Of a stretch of DNA of 64,000 bases, positions 16,325 to 24,579 are shown piece by piece. This stretch comes from Bacteroidota bacterium (GTDB taxonomy: Bacteria; Bacteroidota; Rhodothermia; Rhodothermales; UBA10348). The DNA lies in contig JAJCYP010000110.1 of assembly GCA_029262855.1 (NCBI GenBank), positions 37,273 through 101,272 on the forward strand. Reading direction: 5' to 3'. Each line of letters starts with the position of its first letter. The first letter of the stretch is position 1. Both the position numbers and the translations under genes were made by a program. The notes under the pieces were generated by a model that was not told the DNA's origin, did not search any database, and worked only from the letters and a program-made list of their open reading frames with translations.

Positions 16325-16877
16325 CTGTTTCAGTCCGCTCTGAGCGTGCAGCGAGCCCTGAAGAAAGGAGGGCTCGAGTTCTGCTTCATAGGCGGATTGG
16401 CTCTGCAGCGCTGGGGTGAGGTAAGGCACACCGACGACATCGATCTGGCTGTCTGGTGTCCTCTGGGGCAGGAGCGGCGGGTGGTTGAGGTCCTGGGTCG
16501 GACGATCACCTCGCTCGAGGAAGACGCCTGGGGTATGGCCAAGGTCGCCCGCATGTACCTGGGCCGATCCGAGGCAGGGCAAGGGGTGGACGCTTCACTC
16601 GCGTTCCTGCCGAACGAGCGTCGGATGCTGGACCGCGCCGTCGATGTCGACGTCGGCCTCGAGATGCCCCTGCACTGCTGCTCGGCCGAAGACGACTATC
16701 CTCAAGACCGTCGCCGGCCGTGGGCAGGACTGGGTGGATCTCAAGCGCATCACCCAGCGAAGTGGACGCGCGATGGACTGGGAACTGGTCTTGCGCGAAC
16801 TGGAGCCACTACTCGAAATGACCGGGCAACCGGAGTCCATGGATCGGCTGCGAGGAATCGTCGAGATCGAGCGGTAG
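16325..16877 (+). pseudogene. Nucleotidyltransferase interrupted by a frameshift
   Basis: The first part reads SVQRALKKGGLEFCFIGGLA and RWGEVRHTDDIDLAVWC, with the GG and D-x-D motifs of an MNT-type nucleotidyltransferase. Around 16690 the frame shifts, and the expected C-terminus continues in another frame as TILKTVAGRGQDWVDLKRIT through IVEIER-stop. One base has been added (or two lost) near GCCGAAGACG. Start codons available are CTG at 16325 and GTG at 16346. It is either a genuine pseudogene or a sequencing/assembly error in an otherwise complete gene of about 183 codons. Confidence 0.7.
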
Positions 16878-16879
16878 CC

Positions 16880-17118
16880 GTCCAGCCCGTCGACGTCCAG
16901 AACATCGTGCCTTCCCGGTGGAAGTTGCCTTCCCAGAGAACGAAGAGCATCGCACCTTTGACCACGAACCGGTCGCGGTGCGGCGATCGACTGAGTCGGT
17001 AGAGGAAGCGCTCCAGCACGTAGCGCGTGAGAAGGGTCTGGAAGTCCTCTCCTTCTGCTCGCGCTCTGTTGAGGAGTCGCTGGTGCACTGATGCCGCCTT
17101 ATTGGACAACGAACTCAC
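16880..17118 (-). pseudogene. N-terminal remnant of an AbiEii-type nucleotidyltransferase toxin
   Basis: About 70 residues are recognisable: ASVHQRLLNRARAEGEDFQT, then LTRYVLERFLYRLSRSPHRDRFVVKGAMLF. This is the conserved beginning of AbiEii/DUF1814 toxins, which come just before the D-x-D catalytic strand. The sequence then loses homology, so the catalytic site is absent. Its ATG overlaps the AbiEi stop as ATGA, the normal order of a type IV abiEi-abiEii operon. The remainder of the gene was lost where the frameshifted nucleotidyltransferase of the opposite strand now ends. Confidence 0.7.
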
Positions 17119-17591
17119 GCGACAGCTTCAAGGTATGGGCGCATTACGTTGGAGACCCGGCAGAGCTTCGCGCTGCGCCAGAGGAGGTCAGTGTCGAAGC
17201 GGCTGCTTTGCCGAGAGTCGCGAAGCGCCTCGATGGCTATGTCGAGGCCGACCCGGCTCCGGTACTTGAAGCAGTCGGCCACTGTCTTCGCTGGGCCGAA
17301 TACCTTCACAGGGACCCCTTCGACTTCATGCGTCTCGACGCCCTCCGTGAATGCCGCGCCTGACATGTAGACGATGCGGAGCGAGAGTGTCTCCGACTCG
17401 GGTCGTCGCGCCTTCTGCTCGATAGCGAGCCAGAAGTCAACAGGATCCTGCGTTGTGAGGTCGTGGAAGCGGAGGGCTGAAAGAAGGCAAACGACTCCGT
17501 GAGGGACGCGGCGGGCAACCTCAGCCAGCGTGCGGTGCTCGGTCACTTCCGCGTCTTCAGCTTGGCGGCTGCGGTTTGGGCAAATGCTCAA
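17115..17591 (-). pseudogene. AbiEi-type antitoxin lacking its N-terminal DNA-binding part
   Basis: From about residue 15 the 158-residue frame matches the C-terminal antitoxin domain of AbiEi proteins: EHRTLAEVARRVPHGVVCLL, VEGVPVKVFGPAKTVADCFKYR and the ending VMRPYLEAVA. Intact AbiEi proteins begin with a winged-helix operator-binding domain of roughly 50 residues. Here that is replaced by 13 unrelated residues from the neighbouring gene's end. It therefore probably cannot autoregulate, and its toxin partner is also broken. This is a decayed type IV toxin-antitoxin or abortive-infection module. Confidence 0.7.
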
Positions 17592-18024
17592 GGTCGTTCA
17601 GGTCCTTGAGACGTCCGGTGCTGGCCTTGTTCGTCCGTAAACAGGCCAAGCCGATTATTTCTGCTTGTACGCCGGCAAAATCAGCGCCCACCCGATCACG
17701 ATAACAATCCGCGAACGTGACGCCAGGGATACGCGTCATGAACTCAACCCTCATGGGCGGATAGCCCAGACGCACGACTCGGTCAGGGTGCGCGAAGTCG
17801 GAGGGTTTGAGGGTCTCCATATCAAACCCGAATTCGGCGACGGCCGCATGGACCCGATCGGGGTTGGCGCCCTCGGTGTCTATCCAGATGTCGATGTCGC
17901 CGGTGGCCCGAGGAAACCCATGGTAGGCCACCGCAAACCCACCGATCACTAGATACCGCGCCTCATGAGCGTTCAATAATTTCAAGATGTCGCTGAACGC
18001 TTGCGGTAGCTGGATCGTGTCCAT
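17557..18024 (-). CDS. MNT-like nucleotidyltransferase
   Basis: The 155-residue protein starts MDTIQLPQAFSDILKLLNAH and has the signature YLVIGGFAVAYHGFPRATGDIDIWID, with the GG and D-x-D metal ligands, followed by LRTNKASTGRLKDLNDLEHL at the end. It is the third such enzyme in 6.5 kb. The last six residues (KPQPPS) are translated from the junction with the truncated abiEi fragment, so the normal stop may have been lost by a small rearrangement. It overlaps its small partner gene by about 60 bases. Function in a toxin-antitoxin-like or defence role is suspected from family and context. Confidence 0.75.
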   Translation of the reverse strand: MDTIQLPQAFSDILKLLNAHEARYLVIGGFAVAYHGFPRATGDIDIWIDTEGANPDRVHAAVAEFGFDMETLKPSDFAHPDRVVRLGYPPMRVEFMTRIPGVTFADCYRDRVGADFAGVQAEIIGLACLRTNKASTGRLKDLNDLEHLPKPQPPS

Positions 18025-18148
18025 AGTTCATCCGCCGAAGGAATTCGAGGCTTAGGAGACGTTCGGAAGGACTCTTGGAAAACCAATAGCGACGATCTTC
18101 TGCCTCTGCTTCTTTGAACGTCGTGACAGAAATCGAGCTTTTGTCCAT
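17963..18148 (-). CDS. Small partner protein of nucleotidyltransferase
   Basis: About 61 residues from MDKSSISVTTFKEAEAEDRR through YWFSKSPSERLLSLEFLRRM and ending HLEIIERS. The 'F.EAE..DR.YW.S.SP.ERL..LE..R..NYG' pattern is typical of the short proteins encoded just before this nucleotidyltransferase subfamily. An upstream TTG start would add 10 residues; the ATG is preceded at almost zero distance by AGAGGAG, so the start is not settled. It overlaps the enzyme gene, which supports co-translation. Confidence 0.65.
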   Translation of the reverse strand: MDKSSISVTTFKEAEAEDRRYWFSKSPSERLLSLEFLRRMNYGHDPATASVQRHLEIIERS

Positions 18149-18211
18149 CTCCTCTGGGGCTGACTGCTGTGTGTGCAACGACTCAATGGGCGATGCGGTC
18201 CTGATGGACAG

Positions 18212-19645
18212 CTACCGGTCGCGCACCCCGTCCGATAGCCGGCCCAGCATCCCGTCCTCGCGCATCACGGCCTCAATCGCACCCGGCTCCACCGGAAGGA
18301 AGTCTGTGAAGTTCTCAAACCCGTCCTCGGTGATCACCACCACGTCTTCGGTCCGCACATAGAGACTCTCGGGACGCACCCACATCATGGGGTCGACGGC
18401 AAACACCTCTCCCACACGCAGCGGTGTCGACTTGTAGTTGCCAACATCGTGCACGGCGAGGCCGACCGGATGCTGCATGTGCCCGCGGAATGCGACTGCG
18501 TTCTGCGCGGCCTCGCGGTAAACCTCGCGCGACCATTTGTGCTCGTCCACGTACCGTTGCATGACGGCTGCCGAGCGATTGATGACCTGCTCCACCGTGA
18601 CGCCGGAGTGAAGCTCTGCAAAGAGCGCCTCGCGATAGGCCACGATGAACAGGTAGAGTTCCAGTTGTTCGCTGGAGAAAGTGCCATCGACCGGCCAGAC
18701 ACGGGTAACGTCGCTGGTATAGTAGCGGTACTCCGGAGCGAAATCCATCAGCACCAGATCGCCGTCTGCGAGCGGGGCATCGTTGTCGTGGTAATGGCCC
18801 ATGAACGCATGAGTCCCACCGGCCACGATGGCCGTGTAGGCATCACGGCGCGCGCCACCAGCCTGATGGACGAATCGCGCACAGGACTCGATCTGGTACT
18901 CCATGACACCGGACTGCGTGCACCGCATCGCTTCCATGAGGCCCTCGCCCGCCAGTTCCGACGCCCGCCGTATGAGGGCGATCTCTGCCGGACTCTTGAC
19001 CACACGCATCGCGTCCAGCGTCGGTGAGAGGTCGCGGACCTCGAACTGCGGATACCGCTCATGGATCAGTCCGATGAAGGCGCCTTCCCTCGACGGGCGT
19101 CCGTCCCAGGGGTCGTTGGTCACATTCGCCCGATACCGGAGTAGCTCGTCGCGACTGTCCGTACCGGTTTCAGCCGGACTGAACGGCGTATACAGCGCCG
19201 GGTGTGGAGAGCGGACCAGATACCGGTATACCCAGTCTCGCCCCATCTGCTCAATCGGAAGCACTTCATCGACCCCGGAAATGGAGATAACCGCGTCGAC
19301 GTCATCGGCGCTGAGCGTCTCTCCTTCGCTTCGCTCTCGTCCTGGGTCATGGTGCGGCAGGTACAGACTGGACCGACCCGAGCGCCCGTCCAGCACGAGG
19401 TAGCTGTGCCAGGTTTCGATTCCCGTCAGATAGTAGAGGCTGCTGGACTGCCGGAAGTACTTGAATCCGTCCACATCGGCGGCGCCCTGAATCACGGCGA
19501 TGGCGTTCGGTCCGATAGCCTCGACTACCTGCGCGCGCCTGGAAGTGAACTCATCCGCGGTGAAGTCCTGGTGCTGTGCGAGAGTCTTGGGCGGCGAGAT
19601 CAGGAGGAAAAGGAGTAGTCCAAGGAGAAGGGGCATGAAACGCAT
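18212..19645 (-). CDS. Secreted M24-family Xaa-Pro aminopeptidase-like protein
   Basis: The 477-residue protein has a signal peptide (LLLGLLLFLLISPPKTLAQ), an aminopeptidase P N-terminal domain (about 25-170) and a pita-bread M24 catalytic domain. It would remove N-terminal residues preceding proline in the periplasm or outside. Metal ligands are visible as the two Asp in VLMDFAPEYRYYTSDVTRVW, His in HPVGLAVHDVG and Glu in RTEDVVVITEDG. The fifth ligand, normally Glu in an 'EPG' motif, is Asp here (FAVDPMMWV). This is known in some subfamilies as far as I recall, but it may alter activity. A dyad AGGCTACC-GA-GGTAGCCT sits 43 bases upstream. Confidence 0.88.
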   Translation of the reverse strand: MRFMPLLLGLLLFLLISPPKTLAQHQDFTADEFTSRRAQVVEAIGPNAIAVIQGAADVDGFKYFRQSSSLYYLTGIETWHSYLVLDGRSGRSSLYLPHHDPGRERSEGETLSADDVDAVISISGVDEVLPIEQMGRDWVYRYLVRSPHPALYTPFSPAETGTDSRDELLRYRANVTNDPWDGRPSREGAFIGLIHERYPQFEVRDLSPTLDAMRVVKSPAEIALIRRASELAGEGLMEAMRCTQSGVMEYQIESCARFVHQAGGARRDAYTAIVAGGTHAFMGHYHDNDAPLADGDLVLMDFAPEYRYYTSDVTRVWPVDGTFSSEQLELYLFIVAYREALFAELHSGVTVEQVINRSAAVMQRYVDEHKWSREVYREAAQNAVAFRGHMQHPVGLAVHDVGNYKSTPLRVGEVFAVDPMMWVRPESLYVRTEDVVVITEDGFENFTDFLPVEPGAIEAVMREDGMLGRLSDGVRDR

Positions 19646-20009
19646 GGCGAGGTCCAGGCTGGTGACATCCCCAATCTAGTTTCAGGGAGGCTACCGAGGT
19701 AGCCTGGCCGCAGGATGGCGACGATGTATGGGATGCCGTAATCACTTTTTCGGGGGAACTCGCGGAGCAGCAACTCGACCTGAGGTCCGAGCCGCCGATG
19801 TATCAAGGGAGTGCTCAGTAACCAGGCAAAATCAGGATACTATCCTGCGATTGCAGGGTTATAGTTCTGAGGTGGGTGGTGCAGAGCGGCCTCGGCCCGC
19901 GGCCAACATTTTCATTCAGCCGAGGGTCGTTCTTTCGATCATCCGAACGCGTGTTTTCACATGACCGCTCAACCCTGGACGTCCTACGAGCCGCGGCCGA
20001 AGCCGACCT
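19646..20009. other. Intergenic region with one dyad element
   Basis: No credible gene is seen on either strand. The one clear structure is the inverted repeat AGGCTACC-GA-GGTAGCCT at 19688-19705, placed just upstream of the aminopeptidase gene on the reverse strand, where it could be an operator. The rest, up to the folded leader at 20010, is unremarkable. Confidence 0.5.
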
Positions 20010-20094
20010 TGTGGGGTTTGATGTTAGCTCAATCGGAAAGAGGACCGGGCACTCGCCGGGAATGCTTCACGCAACGAAGCACCAAAACCCTACA
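20010..20094 (+). ncRNA. Cloverleaf-like folded leader of unknown type
   Basis: TGTGGGGTTT pairs with AAACCCTACA (10 pairs, one G-U) and encloses three smaller elements. These are a D-arm-like GTTAGCTCAATCGGAAAGAG, CCGG-GCACTCG-CCGG, and a 6-bp hairpin TGCTTC-ACGCAAC-GAAGCA with a 7-base loop. It resembles a tRNA outline but lacks the T33 and TTC T-loop expected of a functional tRNA and does not end in CCA. It may be the structured 5' leader of the lipoprotein gene that begins about 80 bases later. Folding was done by eye only. Confidence 0.35.
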
Positions 20095-20176
20095 CCAACC
20101 GTGTGGGCGGAGCCCTAAGAGAGGATTGGAACCATAGAACCCCGACACGAGAGGAGGTGAGAGCACGAAGCACTTC

Positions 20177-21214
20177 TTGACCCTATTGCTGCTTACGGGT
20201 CTTTCGGATTGTGACCTGGCTCTGATTGATCCGGCGCGGGAGACGGCCATCTCCTATGAAATCGTGGTTCAAGGGGTAGTGGTTGAAGCACGTACCGGGT
20301 TGCCGGTGCCCTTGGCCGCGGTTGACGTCTCCCTCCGGTACGACAGGGAGGAGAACATCGAATTGGAGACTGACGAAGAGGGGCGCTTCCAATTCGAAGA
20401 CGGCATCAGCTACACCGACAGCTGTAACTCGTTCGGGTGCGAGGTCGGTTGCTACGTGAAGATCGATGTGATCGCCGAGGTACACCACGAGTCCAGCGCC
20501 ACTTTGAGTTGCGCGGGCTTGACTCGGGACTCCCCCCCGGTGTACATGAACGTCCTGCCCGTAAACAACCCTCCGCCGGTGCCTACGATGATTGCGCCGG
20601 GAGCGGTGTTTTCGATGGTCATCCAAGGGGATCCGGCCACACCGTTTGGGGTCACTTGGACAGCGGTTAGCGACATTGAAGGAGACCCTGTTTCGTATTC
20701 CTGGCACCTTGCATCCGATGCCAACTTTGCCGACACGCTATTCTTCATCGGCTCAATAGACACCACGGGCGTTAGGACCACGTATGGACAATTGGCGGCG
20801 CTCCTGAGTGCGACGGGTGCCGGCCAGAATGAGGTCAAAGCACTCTACCACCGGGTCTCAGCCTCGGACCCGGACACAACAGCCCACGGCACAACGCAGA
20901 CCATCCTCTTGACAAGAGGGGCCCTCACGGGTCTCGGTGGGGAACAGGTGCCAGGTTCATTCGAGGTGAACGGAGCGTTTCCGAACCCATGCGCCAGCAC
21001 GGTCTCTATCGAAGTAGCATTACCAATACCCGAGAACGTCGAGATCACTATGCACGATATCATTGGGCGGGAGGTCCTTCGAAGCGATCTCCGCCTGGAG
21101 GCCGGCCGCTCCGTCGTCCCGATTGACGTGTCCGGGTTCTCGCCGGGAGTCTATCAATACTCCGTGCGCGCCGGCGACTGGCAGAAGGCAGGCGCGGTGG
21201 TGGTGGCGCGGTAG
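20177..21214 (+). CDS. Lipoprotein-like surface protein with T9SS sorting domain
   Basis: The 345-residue product has an N-terminal hydrophobic stretch TLLLLTGLSDC (lipobox-like) and then a carboxypeptidase-regulatory-like segment (VVQGVVVEARTGLPVPLAAV, residues about 28-120). A fibronectin-like middle follows, and the C-terminal domain VNGAFPNPCASTVSIEVALP through PGVYQYSVRAGDWQ is a type A T9SS sorting signal. It is likely exported and surface-attached. The start is unusual: TTG at 20177. ACG at 20165, four codons earlier, is better placed behind the strong GAGGAGGTG, giving 'xKHFLTLLLL'; a mutated ATG is possible. No enzyme motif is seen. Confidence 0.75.
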   Translation: MTLLLLTGLSDCDLALIDPARETAISYEIVVQGVVVEARTGLPVPLAAVDVSLRYDREENIELETDEEGRFQFEDGISYTDSCNSFGCEVGCYVKIDVIAEVHHESSATLSCAGLTRDSPPVYMNVLPVNNPPPVPTMIAPGAVFSMVIQGDPATPFGVTWTAVSDIEGDPVSYSWHLASDANFADTLFFIGSIDTTGVRTTYGQLAALLSATGAGQNEVKALYHRVSASDPDTTAHGTTQTILLTRGALTGLGGEQVPGSFEVNGAFPNPCASTVSIEVALPIPENVEITMHDIIGREVLRSDLRLEAGRSVVPIDVSGFSPGVYQYSVRAGDWQKAGAVVVAR

Positions 21215-21493
21215 CACATGGGCAGCCCTCGAAAGGGCATTGATCAGCGACGCTGCGACGAGGGAGTGGCTTCGTTTCCAGGATCCCCTCAGCGTTGGGG
21301 TTGCGCATTCCCCTGGAGAGGCCGAACCTGAGCGCTCCTGCCCGATCTGATTCCTGAACTTGACGCCTCCTTGGGATAGGCTCTCAGGATGGGTGGCGGT
21401 TCGTAGAGGAGGGTGGGGAACTTGGCGTCCTCGGCCTCCGGGGTGATGACGTCGCCAAAGCCCAGCCTGCACACACCCGAACCGCCACTCTAC

Positions 21494-21657
21494 CTAAAGA
21501 GCCAGGGCGGCGGCCCTGCCCGCGCAGCGCGCGGTGGCGAGACAGGCCGTCGGCAGGTCCCCGCCTGTCGGAGCCTCCCAATCGAGCATCTCACCGGCGC
21601 AGTAGGTGCCGGGAATATCCCGTAGCATCAGAGAGTCATCCAGCGCGTCGAAGGAGA
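21494..21657 (-). pseudogene. Duplicated 3' end of the TIGR03862-type flavoprotein gene
   Basis: This 164-base stretch encodes [30 protein letters not shown] and CLAT, and matches the end of the gene at 25929-27101 at about nine of ten bases, in the same strand and phase including the stop. The upstream 85% of the gene is absent. It forms a direct repeat with 25929-26092 around a 4.3-kb block. The adjacent 21215-21493 contains no gene I can support. Confidence 0.85.
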
Positions 21658-21776
21658 TACGGTACCCCGTCGGTTTCGTGAAATGACCGCGCAATATTTT
21701 GTGCAAATGCAACGAACGGCCCGGCTCCCGTACCAGGATTGAATTACCACCCAGGAGATCAATAATCCGAACAGCC

Positions 21777-22877
21777 ATGTCCCGTACGTTGATGGGTCGG
21801 CGAATTCTGGCCAGTTTCCTTCTCTGTTGTGTGGCGCAACCCCGGTTGTCCGACATCGGCGCCCAGCCGCTACGTACAGCAGACGTTCGCCTGGATGCCA
21901 ACCAGGCACGAGGAACGCTCAACCTTCTGACACTTCGAAAGAGTGGGGAGGCCGTGAACCGTGAGCAGTGGGATCGAGTCTTCGAGACCGAGGCCTACCG
22001 GCGGCTTCTCGCGCGCGAGACAGGGATTGACAAGCTGCTCGGAATCGACCGGGGATATTCCGACGAGTCGTTTCTGGAGTGGGCTGAGTCGGATGAGGCT
22101 CTCGAAGGGCTCGAAGCACGCGAGCGCACGCTGACCTCCTGGATGTCGGTCGATGCGAACGACGTCGGACGAAAGGCCATGAAGTACCTGCCTGCGCACG
22201 TAGAGCTGAAGGCCACCGTGTATCTGATCGTCCGCAAGCAGACCAACAGCTTCGTGTGGGACCTGACAGACAATCCCGCGATCTTCTTATGGGTCGGACC
22301 AGACATCTCTGCCCGTGAGATGGCCACTACGCTCGCCCATGAGTTGCATCACGTGGGCCTCTCCGGAGCATGTCAGAGCGACGACGGTGAGACGGAAGGG
22401 CCCGTAGCAACCGCCCAAGGTTGGCTCAGCGGATTCGGCGAGGGACTCGCGGTACTGGCCGCGGCGGGCGGCCCGGATGAGCCCACACATCCTGCGGAGC
22501 AGACGGAACTCATTGTGTCTTGGAACGCCCGGCAGGACAGCCTCGAGATCGACATGCAGCGTGTCGAGACGTTCCTGACGGATGTCGCGACTGGAAAGGT
22601 CGAGGGCGACGAAGCCCAACAGCGAGGCATGGCGTTCGTGAACACGGACACCGTACCCCAGGGGGGCTTCTACACACTGGGCTGGTTCATGGGAGCGCTC
22701 ATTGAGCGGGAGCTCGGAAGGGAGGCTTTGATCGAAGCGACCTGCGATCACGGGCTTCTCCTGGCCCGGTATCAGCAGGTCGCCCGGAAGGCCAATATGC
22801 GTGGACCAGCGAAACGGCTGCCCCTGTGGTCAGAAGACGTTTTGGCGCTTCTGGGGATCGGCAGCGAAGACAGATAA
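21777..22877 (+). CDS. DUF5700-like putative zinc-dependent protease
   Basis: The start is the ATG giving [18 protein letters not shown], a signal-peptide-like N-terminus; the track start 26 codons upstream is less likely. The 366-residue protein has a zinc-protease HExxH in [16 protein letters not shown] (about residue 185) and downstream glutamates that could be the third ligand, such as in GFGEGLAVL. This arrangement is the hallmark of DUF5700 'putative Zn-dependent proteases'. It is presumably periplasmic or secreted. The gene lies at the beginning of the block flanked by the flavoprotein 3'-end repeats. Substrate is unknown. Confidence 0.75.
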   Translation: MSRTLMGRRILASFLLCCVAQPRLSDIGAQPLRTADVRLDANQARGTLNLLTLRKSGEAVNREQWDRVFETEAYRRLLARETGIDKLLGIDRGYSDESFLEWAESDEALEGLEARERTLTSWMSVDANDVGRKAMKYLPAHVELKATVYLIVRKQTNSFVWDLTDNPAIFLWVGPDISAREMATTLAHELHHVGLSGACQSDDGETEGPVATAQGWLSGFGEGLAVLAAAGGPDEPTHPAEQTELIVSWNARQDSLEIDMQRVETFLTDVATGKVEGDEAQQRGMAFVNTDTVPQGGFYTLGWFMGALIERELGREALIEATCDHGLLLARYQQVARKANMRGPAKRLPLWSEDVLALLGIGSEDR

Positions 22878-22896
22878 TCTTAACGGCCGCTCGAAG

Positions 22897-23181
22897 TCAC
22901 GACGAATTGTCCTGAATGCCGCTACCGCAGACCATCGCACCGGCAGGAATGATGACCTCGCGGGGGAGGTGCTTCGAGCCGTCAACCCGGGGGTAGACAC
23001 GACGGAGGTTAATTTGGGCTCCATCCGAGGCCTCAGCCGGAACGGAATGAGGCTCAATCTCGATAGTGCACAGGTCGTGCAGGTGGTGGATTCGCTGCAG
23101 AGCAGTCTCGGGCAGTCCGCGCCGCACCAGTCCCAAACAGAAGGCGTCATTTTTGCCTTTCGGCGAGCGTACGGTTGCCCT
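22897..23181 (-). pseudogene. Orphan coding-like fragment of unknown family
   Basis: The reverse frame reads SPKGKNDAFCLGLVRRGLPE, then HHLHDLCTIEIEPHSVPAEA, INLRRVYPRVDGSKHLPREV and IIPAGAMVCGSGIQ, ending in a stop. Its composition (charged, alternating strands) looks like real protein, but it has no plausible start and an upstream stop codon 15 codons before the TTG used by the track. It is probably the 3' remnant of a gene; I do not recognise the family. The rest of 22878-23468 holds nothing else I can support. Confidence 0.35.
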
Positions 23182-23468
23182 CTACGAAGGGCCACCGCGT
23201 TTTTGCCGTGGTCGGCAGCGGGCATGTGATTCGTCAGGAATGGAATCTAAGAGATGCCTTCGACCAGGAGCCAGCCTGGGATCAACCGGTCGGCACGACG
23301 GGCGTCAGCTAGCGGGTTCGGCCCAGTGACGGACTCGGGGCTCCCGCCTCAGGTACACTCTGCTTCAGGGCGCGTGCATGCAAATCTCTCCTGAGGGCGT
23401 CCAGGTACTCGCTCACCTGACGGAGGCGCATCCCGTATAATCTCTTCCCTTCACCCCACCTTGATTCC

Positions 23469-24542
23469 ATGCGCTGGATTGCTGTTCTCACTCTCTTCTC
23501 GTCCTGTCAGCCCGCCGCTCAGCCCGAGCCAATGGCCCCCGTAGCCGCATCGTTGACTGCCGGCTGGAACGAGATCCGCCCTGGCGGCGACACCATCTGT
23601 TCTCTGGGGACAGAGTTCGCCTACTGGGTCCGGCCCGCATCCCCCGAACGTGTGATGGTCTATTTCCAGGGAGGCGGTGCGTGCTCAACGGGAGAGAACT
23701 GCGACCTGAGGATGAAGCCCACCTATGAACCCGTCGTTGACGAAGAGGACAGTCCGCAGAAGTGGGACGGAATATTTGCGGTGGATAACCCGGAGAACCC
23801 CTTTGCGGATTGGACGATGGTGATGATCCCGTATTGCACCGGAGATGTCCATCTCGGCGCTAAGGAGACTACCTATGACGTTCCCGCGACGGACAGTAGC
23901 GATGCCCGTCAGATCACCATCCAGCACCGGGGCTCGGTGAACAGTCGGGCGGCATTGGAATGGCTCGCGTCGAATTTCCCGGATAGCGGCGAGCTGTTCG
24001 TTACCGGTGGCAGTGCGGGCTCGATACCCTCGCCCTTCTATACAGATTGGCTTGCCACCCGCTACCCGGACGCGCGGGTAGTCCAGCTCGGCGACGGATC
24101 TGGCGGGTACCGAACCGACATAGGCGGGCCTTTGACAGCGGCGTGGGGACTGGACTTGATGCTGCCAGACGAGCCTGAGTATGTCGGCCTTTCGCCAGAC
24201 AGCCTTCATTTCTTGAAGTACTACGAGATCGCGGCGATGCGTCACCCCGAGGTGCAGTTCGCTGCCTTTGACTTCGCGCACGACGAGGTCCAGGCGTTCT
24301 TCATGGGACCGGAGCCCGATGGCAGCGCCCCGGACGTCGCAGGAGGACTGCAGCGGAACTACGCCCGCATTCGCTCCGCTGACCCTGAATTCAAGGCCTA
24401 TCTGGCCTCTGGGGATGAACACACGGTGCTGGGAGATCCCGAGTTCTACACGCTGGAGACGGGTGGAGTGCGCCTGGTCGACTGGGTGCGGGCTCTGGCA
24501 AATGGCGAAGCTGTGGCCGATGTCAGGTGTTCCGACTGCTAG
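23469..24542 (+). CDS. Pectinacetylesterase-family secreted esterase (lipoprotein)
   Basis: The 357-residue protein begins with a short lipoprotein signal (MRWIAVLTLFSSC) and matches the PAE/notum alpha/beta-hydrolase family. It has VMVYFQGGGACSTGENC with the oxyanion region, LFVTGGSAGSIPSPFYTDWL with the nucleophile Ser in GGSAGS, an Asp in LGDGSGGYR, and His in ASGDEHTVL near the end. In plants the family deacetylates pectin; bacterial members are less characterised and may act on other esters. It is probably outer-membrane anchored, and is followed 37 bases downstream by an amidohydrolase in the same direction. Confidence 0.8.
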   Translation: MRWIAVLTLFSSCQPAAQPEPMAPVAASLTAGWNEIRPGGDTICSLGTEFAYWVRPASPERVMVYFQGGGACSTGENCDLRMKPTYEPVVDEEDSPQKWDGIFAVDNPENPFADWTMVMIPYCTGDVHLGAKETTYDVPATDSSDARQITIQHRGSVNSRAALEWLASNFPDSGELFVTGGSAGSIPSPFYTDWLATRYPDARVVQLGDGSGGYRTDIGGPLTAAWGLDLMLPDEPEYVGLSPDSLHFLKYYEIAAMRHPEVQFAAFDFAHDEVQAFFMGPEPDGSAPDVAGGLQRNYARIRSADPEFKAYLASGDEHTVLGDPEFYTLETGGVRLVDWVRALANGEAVADVRCSDC

Positions 24543-24579
24543 ACTATGTTACTACTTCCCTGAATCCGTAGAAAGAAAC

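Noticed and set aside
19551-19806. Reverse-strand ORFs in the 19.6-19.8 kb gap
   Set aside because: They overlap the aminopeptidase start region, lack plausible starts and show no motif; most likely shadow frames.
21289-21474. Reverse frame with GFGDVITPEAEDAKF and PTLLYEPPP
   Set aside because: It looks protein-like in part but is short, has no start or family match I recognise, and sits next to repeats; not enough to call a gene.
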